A stretch of 6,046 bases of DNA, taken from assembly GCA_017307315.1 (NCBI GenBank), contig JAFKFF010000256.1:1-6046 (forward strand), written 5' to 3'. This stretch comes from Alphaproteobacteria bacterium (lineage in GTDB: Bacteria > Pseudomonadota > Alphaproteobacteria > Micropepsales > Micropepsaceae). The stretch's first letter is position 1. Every line of letters begins with the position of its first letter. The notes under the pieces were generated by a model that saw only the letters and a program-made list of their open reading frames with translations, had not been told where the DNA came from and made no database searches. Below are positions 1 to 5,491 of the stretch, one piece after another. Both the position numbers and the translations under genes were made by a program.

Positions 1-597
1 TCTGCGTGCATCCTGCATACTGAGGGCCGATATGGGTGCTCCTGTATCGAGGATGGCATACATATTTTGGCCATCCAGCGTCACAGGCACGCGCACATGC
101 TCATCTCGGGTGAGCGTGAAGGGGATTACTGTATAGGTGCCGGTCGAGTTCCCCACGCGATTGGCGCAAGAATGGGGCGTGAACAGCCCGAATATATTGG
201 CGCCAAAATCGAACTCCACGTCATATTTGCTCAAAATGTCCGGTGCGATCAGGCCGTCGACACCAGGGAAGGCTTCCATCCATCCCGTATACGTCCCGTC
301 CAATTTCACATTTCCGATCTGCAAATTGTCCCGATGCCCAACATTCCCGACGCGATGAGCGGTTGCCGGTGTGAGGCTGGTAAAAGGCCCGCCGGTGTCG
401 ATGCCCAGCGTCACAACTTTGCCGTTTACCGAGGCTGATATTGTGACATGACCGGATTTCATCGTCATGGGCACCTCTGCCAGGTGCTCTAGTTTGCAGT
501 TTTCCAGCCAATCAGGCCGTTCTTGCGCATGAACCGGCGGCGACATCGCAGTGAGAATTGCGAAGAGCACCTTGAAGATAATGTGCTTCACGCGCAT
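1..597 (-). CDS. Secreted retropepsin-like aspartic protease, two DTG motifs (partial, C-terminus beyond left edge)
   Basis: Reading the minus strand from ATG at 597 gives 199 codons open to the window edge, so the C-terminus is missing. Residues 1-24 form a signal peptide: MRVKH, a hydrophobic stretch, then VHA|Q as a plausible signal peptidase I site. The mature part has two related halves. The first has a GIDTGGPFTSL motif (catalytic Asp67) and a hydrophobic-Gly element GLIAPDIL near 116-122. The second has an AILDTGAPISALS motif (Asp184). Two D-T/S-G motifs in one chain fit single-chain retropepsin-like aspartyl proteases, which would act in the periplasm or be exported. The substrate is unknown. 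The start is chosen because the signal peptide follows directly; no Shine-Dalgarno sequence is visible upstream, so translation may depend on coupling to the hydrolase frame ending 16 nt before it. A TTG lies immediately upstream in frame. Cys34 and Cys144 could form a disulfide (inference). Family call is strong, exact function open. Confidence 0.85.
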   Translation of the reverse strand, partial: MRVKHIIFKVLFAILTAMSPPVHAQERPDWLENCKLEHLAEVPMTMKSGHVTISASVNGKVVTLGIDTGGPFTSLTPATAHRVGNVGHRDNLQIGNVKLDGTYTGWMEAFPGVDGLIAPDILSKYDVEFDFGANIFGLFTPHSCANRVGNSTGTYTVIPFTLTRDEHVRVPVTLDGQNMYAILDTGAPISALSMQDARR

Positions 598-613
598 CAA
601 AGAAGAGTGAGAG

Positions 614-1771
614 CTATGGGAACCGCAGTCCTGGCGATTGCATTTTGCCTTCTGCCGTCAACGGAGCAACGGTCCATTCCGCCCTGCCATGCGCATAGGT
701 CACCCAATAGGCATCCGCGCCCGTTTCCGTGCCGTAGGCGAAGCGAATGGATTTGATCGCCCCCATCGGCTTCAGGAGAGCTAGGATAACAGGCATTTCT
801 CGGCGTACGCTTGCTGCTGCGTTCGGCGTCATGTCTTCGTAGTTGGGCTGCCCGCGCTCCAGAGATCCAAGATAGCGCCTAAGCGCTGTTTCCCGGTCCG
901 GATGTTGGCGCGCCGCTACGAATTGCTCGATCAATTGCACGAAATGCTGAGGCTGCTCCAGATACATCAGATGTCCAGTATCGGGCACAACTACGCGGTG
1001 CGATCCTGGGATCGCGGCATCGATCGCTCCTGCCCAGGCTTGCACATCGGGCGTGTCGTGCGTTCCGACCAGGATCATGGTGGGGGCTTTGATCGATGAC
1101 AGCAGCGGTACCGCCGGCGGCGCGGGCCGCGCCATATCGTCGGAATGGTGCAGATCCTGTGGATAAGCCGTGAGTAGGGCCACCATCCGCTTCAAGGCAG
1201 CTTCATGGCCCGGCGCGAAGGCTCGGCCATCATCGCGTATGGCATTTTCGACATCACCGTTAAGCTCGCGCTTTTGCATCGCGATGGTGCGGTCCACGAA
1301 ATACCGCGACTGGCCCAGTCCCAGAACCTGTGGTCCCGACAGGATCAAACGATCCACCGCCTCGGGATGTTTCAAGGTGAAATCCACCGCCAGCCCGCCG
1401 CCAGCGGAACTTCCCACGATGATCGCATGCTGCACCCCCGCCGCATGCATCACGGCTGAGACATCGTCCACCGGAAAATAGGGCATGGTGCTGGTGGGCG
1501 AGCGCCCAAAGCCGCGCCGATCATAGCGCACCACGTGAAAATCCTTGCAGAAGATCGGCCAGACATCGTCCCAAGTGGCGGAATGCAAGGCGCCGTCATG
1601 GATCAGGACCATGTTCTCGGAACCGGAGCCGCAAGTCTGGTACCAGATGCGCCCACCCTCGACCTACACGAAGGCGCCGTCATTTGATCCGGCCGCGAGA
1701 GATTGGTCCGATGCGGGGAGGGCAACGAACGCAGAAAACGCGAGCGCAAGACTCAAGGCGCGAAGTGACAT
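614..1771 (-). pseudogene. Exported alpha/beta-hydrolase interrupted by an in-frame TAG at codon 36
   Basis: From ATG 1771, preceded by a strong GGGAGGGG ribosome site, the frame encodes a signal peptide (MSLRALSLALAFSAFVALPA...) and then meets TAG at 1664-1666. Directly after it, in the same frame, comes VEGGRIWYQTCGSG, the usual first strands of an alpha/beta-hydrolase, and the frame stays open to TAG at 614-616. Without the stop the protein would be 385 residues. The catalytic parts are intact in full-length numbering: oxyanion-region LIHDG near 56-60, nucleophile elbow GSSAG with Ser122, probable acid Asp239 (GTHD), and His267 (DTGHLMYLEQP). About 95 residues follow the fold as a C-terminal extension. 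Restart at ATG 1612 (codon 54) would give a 332-residue protein lacking the signal peptide and first strands, with no good ribosome site. A nonsense pseudogene is most likely; a base-call error or amber suppression are alternatives. It starts 32 nt after the membrane-protein gene and probably shares its operon. Confidence 0.8.
1664..1666 (-). other. In-frame amber (TAG) codon in the hydrolase frame
   Basis: The plus-strand CTA here reads TAG on the minus strand. It is codon 36, between ...SNDGAFV and VEGGRIWYQ. Both sides stay in one frame and both look like one hydrolase, so this is a point nonsense change, not a frameshift. A single substitution from GAG (Glu) or AAG (Lys), among others, would create it. 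The frame has no second stop before 614. Confidence 0.9.
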
Positions 1772-1777
1772 GGCATA

Positions 1778-1785
1778 CCCCTCCC
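1778..1785 (-). promoter_or_regulatory. Ribosome binding site of the hydrolase frame
   Basis: The minus strand reads GGGAGGGG, ending 6 nt before ATG 1771. This decides the upstream start of the hydrolase at 1771 over ATG 1612, which lies downstream of the TAG and has no comparable site. Confidence 0.7.
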
Positions 1786-1803
1786 GCAAATCTCTGAAAG
1801 TCC

Positions 1804-2589
1804 TTACGTCCGAGCGATATGAAGCTCCGCGACGGTTGAGACCTTTTTCCGTGCTGTGACCCACCACCAGATACCACCGGCGATGGCGAGATTCATCGCG
1901 GCGCGGGCAATGCCTTCGGCATAGGGGAAGGGCGAAAAGAAGCTGTCGGCGCTGAAATGCACAAAAGGCGAAACAAGTCCGGATTCGATCAGCAGCACGC
2001 CGCCGCCGACATAGCCCTTGTCGTAGAAGACGAGGTTCTGAAAGCCACCCAATACACAGATGAGCGCAACGCCGGCGATGATCCAAGCTCTGGGCATTCT
2101 TTGCCGCGAGCCTAGCCAATAGAACAGCCACGCGAACAGAAGCGGCGCGCCATAGACGACGAACGTGTTGTAGGCCGTGTAGACCTGTGTCGCCAGTTTG
2201 GCACTGACAGGCCCCGGCGGCTGTCCCGTCAGATAGGTGAACAAGCCGCCGGAATGATTGAGCAGCCAGACTTCGAGATAGAGCGCCGCGACGACGCTGA
2301 AGGCCAGGAGCAGAACGGGGCCAAGGCCGAAAACTGCCCAGGGAAAGCGCGAGGTGAGGGAGCGCAATTCGGGCCGCGACAGAATCGCATCCGCCAGATT
2401 GTCTTCATGACCCAGGCGCGAAAGCGCCCTTGCCTGAGCCACCTCGCGGGCGGCGCCGGCTTCCTTTTCCTCGCGCACCAGATCGTCGAAATGGTCGGAA
2501 AGCTCGCGGATGGTACGGCGGACATGGCGGGGCGCGATGCCGCCGCGGAGCAGGCGTTCGGACAGACGGCTAAAGCATGGTTGCGGCAT
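1804..2589 (-). CDS. PadR-associated membrane protein with HAAS-like N-terminal domain
   Basis: This 261-residue protein has a charged helical N-terminus at about 6-77 with features of the HAAS / permease-prefix type: RRTIRELSDHFDDLVREEKEAG, then an AxxRALSRLGHEDNLADAIL segment. Four likely membrane segments follow, near 84-110, 142-160, 168-190 and 226-245, with a short cytoplasmic tail. HAAS-domain proteins are known to be encoded next to PadR regulators and are thought to link a membrane signal to the repressor. That role here is inference from the neighbour. The start overlaps the 3' end of padR by 20 nt, and an AGGAGG site 8 nt upstream sits inside padR, so the two are translationally coupled. 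It is not an obvious transporter: there is no ATPase motif and the length is modest. The family-level call is good; the signal sensed is unknown. Confidence 0.8.
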   Translation of the reverse strand: MPQPCFSRLSERLLRGGIAPRHVRRTIRELSDHFDDLVREEKEAGAAREVAQARALSRLGHEDNLADAILSRPELRSLTSRFPWAVFGLGPVLLLAFSVVAALYLEVWLLNHSGGLFTYLTGQPPGPVSAKLATQVYTAYNTFVVYGAPLLFAWLFYWLGSRQRMPRAWIIAGVALICVLGGFQNLVFYDKGYVGGGVLLIESGLVSPFVHFSADSFFSPFPYAEGIARAAMNLAIAGGIWWWVTARKKVSTVAELHIART

Positions 2590-2920
2590 GGGCTGTTCCT
2601 CCTATCGCAAGACCTATCGCTTCGGTGATGTGCTGCCAGTGCCGGACGAGGCCGGCCAGATGCTTTTCGCCCTTGCGCGTCAGCGCGTAATAGACGCGGG
2701 TGCGCCCGTTCACGAGTTTGCGCCGGGAGCGCAGCATGCCGTCATGCTCGAGCGCATGCAGGGCGGGATAGACCACGCCTTCGCCGATCTTGATGGCCTG
2801 GTTGGTGTTGAGGCGAATGGCCTGCACCAGCTCGTAGCCATACATCTCGCCCCTCGCGAGGGTTCTGAGGATCAAAAGCTCCGGCACGCCATTCATGAAA
2901 CTGGGGTTGGGCATGGCCAT
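2570..2920 (-). CDS. PadR-family transcriptional regulator
   Basis: A 116-residue protein of the small PadR type, with a winged-helix DNA-binding domain at about 10-85. Diagnostic pieces are VPELLILRTLARGEMYGYEL (12-31), the recognition-helix region GEGVVYPALHALEHDGML (47-63), and the wing GRTRVYYALTRKGEKHL (72-88). A short helical tail follows, as expected for dimerisation in the short PadR subgroup. PadR proteins usually repress their own operon in response to a ligand or partner; the effector cannot be read from the sequence. The gene opens a minus-strand set running into a HAAS membrane protein, an exported hydrolase frame and an exported protease. ATG 2920 is used; ATG 2914 (giving MPNPSF...) is equally possible, and neither has a strong Shine-Dalgarno. 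An inverted repeat 22 nt upstream is a candidate autoregulatory site. Confidence 0.92.
   Translation of the reverse strand: MAMPNPSFMNGVPELLILRTLARGEMYGYELVQAIRLNTNQAIKIGEGVVYPALHALEHDGMLRSRRKLVNGRTRVYYALTRKGEKHLAGLVRHWQHITEAIGLAIGGTAHAATML
2598..2603 (-). promoter_or_regulatory. Ribosome binding site of the HAAS membrane protein gene
   Basis: Perfect AGGAGG on the minus strand, 8 nt before ATG 2589, located within the last codons of padR. It supports the 2589 start and coupling of the two genes. Confidence 0.75.
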
Positions 2921-2941
2921 ACATCTCAGCGCGATGCATAG

Positions 2942-2962
2942 ATACCTTGAACCAAAAGGTAT
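2942..2962. promoter_or_regulatory. Candidate PadR operator (ATACCTT-N7-AAGGTAT)
   Basis: A perfect 7-bp inverted repeat with a 7-bp centre, ending 22 nt upstream of the padR start. A 21-bp dyad just ahead of a repressor gene is the expected layout for autoregulation by a dimeric winged-helix protein. A TTGACG hexamer, resembling a -35 element for leftward transcription, lies at 2967-2972, so the dyad would cover the -35/-10 spacer and -10 region. Assignment to PadR is by position, not by a matched consensus. Confidence 0.6.
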
Positions 2963-2966
2963 TGCG

Positions 2967-2972
2967 CGTCAA
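2967..2972 (-). promoter_or_regulatory. Possible -35 element of the padR operon promoter
   Basis: The minus strand reads TTGACG, 5 of 6 matches to the sigma70-type TTGACA. No good -10 is found at 16-18 nt; the nearest TAT-containing hexamer (TATCTA) is 22 nt away. The call therefore rests on the -35 match and its position beside the dyad. Confidence 0.3.
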
Positions 2973-3076
2973 GCCGTGCGTCTTTCGAAAGAAGCGGGCG
3001 CTATTTGGGAGAAAGAGCCTGCCGGGCCCCATGCCGCCAAGAAATATCCTGTCAAATCAATCGGCTAGCGACTGAC

Positions 3077-3104
3077 TTGAAATAACTGACTGGTTAGTTA
3101 TTAA
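3077..3104 (+). promoter_or_regulatory. Possible tetR operon promoter overlapping the operator
   Basis: TTGAAA (3077-3082) and TATTAA (3099-3104) are spaced by 16 nt and match sigma70-type hexamers at 5/6 and 4/6. The spacer is almost entirely the tetR-proximal inverted repeat, so repressor binding would block polymerase. Transcription would start near 3111, right at the tetR ATG, implying a leader of almost zero length. The hexamers are AT-rich parts of the dyad itself, so this could be coincidence. Confidence 0.4.
3081..3102. promoter_or_regulatory. Candidate TetR operator (AATAACT-N8-AGTTATT)
   Basis: A 22-bp imperfect palindrome with perfect 7-bp arms; 9 of 11 base pairs are symmetric overall. 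It ends 9 nt before the tetR ATG. The core reads ACTGACTGGTTAGT, similar in style to the short palindromes bound by TetR-family dimers. A direct copy of ACTGACT lies 14 bp upstream (3071-3077 and 3085-3091), possibly a second half-site. Assignment to the adjacent TetR protein is by position. Confidence 0.65.
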
Positions 3105-3111
3105 ATGCAGC

Positions 3112-3744
3112 ATGAAAGCCCAACGCTGGCAGCGTCGCAAGGACGCGCGCATTCCCGAAATCCTGGATGCGGCGCTGGCCTGTTTCGCGGAAAGAGGATT
3201 TGCCGGCACGCGCATGGACGACATCGCGGCGCGGGCGGGCATCAGCAAGGGCACCATCTATCTTTACTTCGACAGCAAGGAAGCGGTGTTCAAGGCGCTG
3301 GCGCGCCAGTCGATCGGCGCCCAGCTGGAAGGCGTCCTGGCGCGTGTGAGCGCGTTTCCCGGACCCAGCGCGGAGCTTTTGCGCTTCGTCATCGCAACCC
3401 TGGGGAATTTCGCCGCCGCCAGCGACCGGGTGGTGCTGGCCAAGGTGCTGCTGGCGGAAGCCGGAAATTTTCCGGAGCTGGTGGAATTCTGGCGCCGCGA
3501 AATCGTCGACCGCGGCGTTTCGATGTTCGAAATCATCCTGAACCGCGGAATCGCGCGCGGCGAATTCCGCGATGTGCCGACCCAGCATGCGGCGCGGCTC
3601 TGCATCGCACCGGTGCTGTTGACGGTCCTGTGGCGCACCATCTTCGCTCCGTTCGACGCGGCGCCTTACGATTACCGGGGCCTGATCGATGCCCATCTGG
3701 AGACCTTGCTGCGCGGCCTGGCCGCGGAAGGAGGTGGCGCATGA
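3112..3744 (+). CDS. TetR/AcrR-family transcriptional regulator
   Basis: A 210-residue protein with an N-terminal TetR helix-turn-helix: IPEILDAALACFAERGFAGT (14-33), then MDDIAARAGISKGTIYLYFDSKEAVF (35-60), matching the family pattern closely. The rest is a helical ligand-binding and dimerisation domain with no diagnostic motif; its end includes a VLLTVLWRTIFAPFD segment like TetR C-terminal domains of AcrR/CecR-type proteins. It heads an efflux operon and its stop overlaps the adaptor start (ATGA), so it probably represses the operon and is released by a pump substrate. ATG 3112 is the first start after an in-frame stop at 3073. No Shine-Dalgarno is visible, consistent with a very short or leaderless transcript. 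By position it parallels enterobacterial CecR ahead of ybhGFSR; the ligand cannot be inferred. Confidence 0.93.
   Translation: MKAQRWQRRKDARIPEILDAALACFAERGFAGTRMDDIAARAGISKGTIYLYFDSKEAVFKALARQSIGAQLEGVLARVSAFPGPSAELLRFVIATLGNFAAASDRVVLAKVLLAEAGNFPELVEFWRREIVDRGVSMFEIILNRGIARGEFRDVPTQHAARLCIAPVLLTVLWRTIFAPFDAAPYDYRGLIDAHLETLLRGLAAEGGGA
3728..3734 (+). promoter_or_regulatory. Ribosome binding site of the HlyD-like adaptor
   Basis: AAGGAGG lies 6 nt before ATG 3741, inside the last codons of tetR. It fixes the adaptor start and supports translation coupled to tetR. Confidence 0.8.
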
Positions 3745-4559
3745 AAAGGCTCGTGCTGCTGTTGTGCCTTTTCCTGGCGGCGTGCGGCGAAAAGAAGAAC
3801 GATGCCTGGCTCGGCTATGCCGAAGGCGACACCGCCTTCATTTCCGCGCCCCAGCCGGGCTGGCTGACCAGCCTGAAGGTGCAGCGCGGGCAGGCGGTGC
3901 ATCGCGGCGATCTTCTGTTTCTTCTGGACGATGCGCGCGAACAAGCCGGCCGCGACCAGGCCGCCGCCGCGCTGGGCGAGGCCAAGGCCAGCCTGGCGCA
4001 GGAACAATCCAATCTCTCCTATGCGCGAACCGAATTGAACCGCCAGAACGGCCTTGCCCGCGTCGGCGCCGGCACGCCCGCCCAGCGCGACCTCGCGCTC
4101 AACAGCTTCCGCCAGTCGGGCGCGCGCATCGCCCAGCTCAAGGCGCAGATCGCGCAGATGGAGGCGTCGTTGAGCAACGCCGCCTATGGCCTTTCGCAGC
4201 GCGCGGTCACCGCCCAGGCCGAGGGCCCGGTGCAGGACATCTATTTCCGTGAAGGCGAATATGTGCCCGCCGCGACCCCGGTTCTTTCGATCCTGCCGCC
4301 CGCCAATGTCTTCGTGCGCTTTTTCGTGCCCGAGAGCCAGCTGTCGAAGGTGCGCCTCGGCCAGGCGGTGCAAATCACCTGCGACAATTGCAAGCCGCTC
4401 ACCGCGCGGATCAGCTTCATCGCCGCGCGCGAGGAGTTCACCCCGCCGGTGATCTTCAGCGTGGAAAATCGCGAGAAGCTGGTGTTCAAGCTGGAAGCGC
4501 GCGCCCCGGGCGGGCTGGCGCTCAATCCCGGCCAGCCGGTGGAAGTGCGGCCGCAATGA
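3741..4559 (+). CDS. HlyD/YbhG-like periplasmic adaptor lipoprotein
   Basis: A 272-residue membrane-fusion (adaptor) protein. Residues 1-15 are a lipoprotein signal ending in the lipobox LAAC, so Cys15 should be acylated. The barrel-sandwich (lipoyl) halves are at about 32-64 (PQPGWLTSLKVQRGQAVHRGD) and 155-184 (AEGPVQDIYFREGEYV), flanking a hairpin of coiled coil at about 66-148 rich in Ala, Gln and Leu. A beta-barrel domain follows (188-272) with the EFTPPVIFSVENREKLVFKLEAR stretch typical of the YbhG/YhiI group. The adaptor would link the inner-membrane ABC complex to an outer-membrane channel, which is not encoded here. It overlaps both tetR and the ATPase gene by 4 nt. An ITCDNC motif (Cys214, Cys217) in the barrel is a small oddity. 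Gly16 after the lipid Cys gives no inner-membrane retention signal under the enterobacterial Asp+2 rule. Confidence 0.9.
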   Translation: MKRLVLLLCLFLAACGEKKNDAWLGYAEGDTAFISAPQPGWLTSLKVQRGQAVHRGDLLFLLDDAREQAGRDQAAAALGEAKASLAQEQSNLSYARTELNRQNGLARVGAGTPAQRDLALNSFRQSGARIAQLKAQIAQMEASLSNAAYGLSQRAVTAQAEGPVQDIYFREGEYVPAATPVLSILPPANVFVRFFVPESQLSKVRLGQAVQITCDNCKPLTARISFIAAREEFTPPVIFSVENREKLVFKLEARAPGGLALNPGQPVEVRPQ

Positions 4560-5491
4560 CGGGCGCCAAGGCCCGCAGCGACGGCGCTCTCGCCATCGAC
4601 GTGAAGGGCCTGACCAAACGCTTCGGGCGCAAGCTCGCGGTGGATCATGTCGACATCAAGGTTCCGCAAGGCCAGGTCTGGGGCTTTCTGGGTCCCAATG
4701 GGTCCGGCAAGACCACCACCATCCGGATGCTGTGCGGCCTGCTGCATGTCGATGAAGGCGAGGGGACCTGCCTTGGCCTCGATATCCGCAAAGAGGCCGA
4801 GGCCATCAAGCGGCAGGTCGGCTACATGACCCAGCGCTTCAGCTTCTGGGAAGATCTTTCCATCCGGGAGAATCTGGAATTCGTGGCGCGGCTTTACCGG
4901 CTGGCGGACCGCAAGGCCAAGGTCGATCGAACGCTGGACCGGCTGGGCCTGGCCGGGCGGCAGAAGCAGCTGGCGGGCGAATTGTCCGGCGGCTGGAAGC
5001 AGCGCATGGCGCTGGCGGCGTGCTTGCTGCACGACCCCAGGCTGCTCTTGCTCGACGAGCCCACCGCCGGCGTCGATCCCAAGGCGCGGCGCGATTTCTG
5101 GGAACAGATCCACGCCCTGAGCGATCAGGGCCTGACGGTGCTGGTCTCCACCCATTACATGGACGAAGCCGAGCGCTGCGACCGCATCGCCTATATCCTG
5201 AACGGCGTCCTGGCGGCGCAAGGCTCGGTCGGCGAAGTGATCGCGCAATCGGGTCTTGTCACCTTCGTGCTGGAAGGCGCGGACGTGCGCCGCCTCCTGG
5301 GCGAGATCGAGGGCCGGCCCGGCATCGACTATGCCGGTTTTTTCGGCGCCGCGCTCCATGTCAGCGGCCGCGACCGCCCCTTGCTGGAGAAAGCCGTCGC
5401 GCCTTATCGCGACCGCGGTGGCATCGCGGTGCACGAGAGCCCGCCCAGCCTGGAAGACGTCTTCATTCACCTGCAGGAGGCCGCCAAGTGA
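4556..5491 (+). CDS. ABC transporter ATP-binding protein (YbhF/RbbA-like efflux ATPase)
   Basis: A 311-residue single nucleotide-binding domain. Walker A GPNGSGKT is at 46-53, Q-loop Gln93 (MTQRF), signature LSGGW at 143-147, Walker B LLLLDEPT at 163-170 with catalytic Glu168, D-loop AGVD at 171-174 and switch His200 (STHYMDEAERCDR). A C-terminal part of about 80 residues ends in SLEDVFIHL, the usual tail of ABC-2 exporter ATPases such as DrrA, NodI and YbhF. It powers the permease encoded directly downstream. ATG 4556 overlaps the adaptor stop (ATGA); the frame is open upstream, but the overlap and family alignment favour this start. YbhF and RbbA carry two fused ATPase domains, whereas this one has a single domain and would work as a homodimer. 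Trp in the signature in place of the usual Gln is common in this subgroup as far as I recall. Confidence 0.95.
   Translation: MTGAKARSDGALAIDVKGLTKRFGRKLAVDHVDIKVPQGQVWGFLGPNGSGKTTTIRMLCGLLHVDEGEGTCLGLDIRKEAEAIKRQVGYMTQRFSFWEDLSIRENLEFVARLYRLADRKAKVDRTLDRLGLAGRQKQLAGELSGGWKQRMALAACLLHDPRLLLLDEPTAGVDPKARRDFWEQIHALSDQGLTVLVSTHYMDEAERCDRIAYILNGVLAAQGSVGEVIAQSGLVTFVLEGADVRRLLGEIEGRPGIDYAGFFGAALHVSGRDRPLLEKAVAPYRDRGGIAVHESPPSLEDVFIHLQEAAK
5475..5480 (+). promoter_or_regulatory. Ribosome binding site of the permease gene
   Basis: AGGAGG lies 7 nt before GTG 5488, within the end of the ATPase gene. It decides the GTG start, which overlaps the ATPase stop as GTGA. Confidence 0.8.

Larger units (their letters stand above)
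2921..3111. promoter_or_regulatory. Divergent intergenic control region between padR and tetR operons
   Basis: This 191-bp stretch separates the two divergently transcribed operons. It is more AT-rich near both ends and carries one inverted repeat close to each gene start. I see no convincing coding frame, RNA gene or terminator in it. The middle (about 2975-3060) shows no recognisable element. Confidence 0.75.

Noticed and set aside
614..1612. The 332-residue hydrolase starting at ATG 1612 as the native gene
   Set aside because: The start lacks a ribosome site and cuts off the first hydrolase strands, which are present in frame just upstream together with a signal peptide. It is more likely the 3' part of a nonsense-interrupted gene.
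1664..2131. A 155-codon minus-strand frame as a separate gene
   Set aside because: Most of it is an out-of-frame shadow of the HAAS membrane protein. Only its last 35 residues are real, being the hydrolase signal peptide up to the TAG.
2975..3060. Short GC-rich symmetry (CCGGGCCC-type) in the middle of the divergent region as a terminator
   Set aside because: No T-run follows on either strand and the symmetry is too short. Divergent promoters on both sides do not call for a terminator here.
3672..4556. Minus-strand open frame (294 codons) opposite the adaptor gene
   Set aside because: Low-complexity Arg/Gly/Leu/Ala composition, no ribosome site, and fully antisense to a well-supported lipoprotein adaptor.
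3105..4559. A 484-codon plus-strand frame starting at 3105 as one long protein
   Set aside because: Its first 212 codons are an out-of-frame shadow of tetR; only the part from ATG 3741 has a ribosome site, a lipobox and adaptor domains. A fusion is not supported.
4241..5470. Long minus-strand open frame (409 codons) opposite the adaptor and ATPase genes
   Set aside because: It lies antisense to an ATPase with all its motifs in place. The product is rich in Arg, Gln, His and Ala with no recognisable fold, which is typical of GC-rich antisense shadows.
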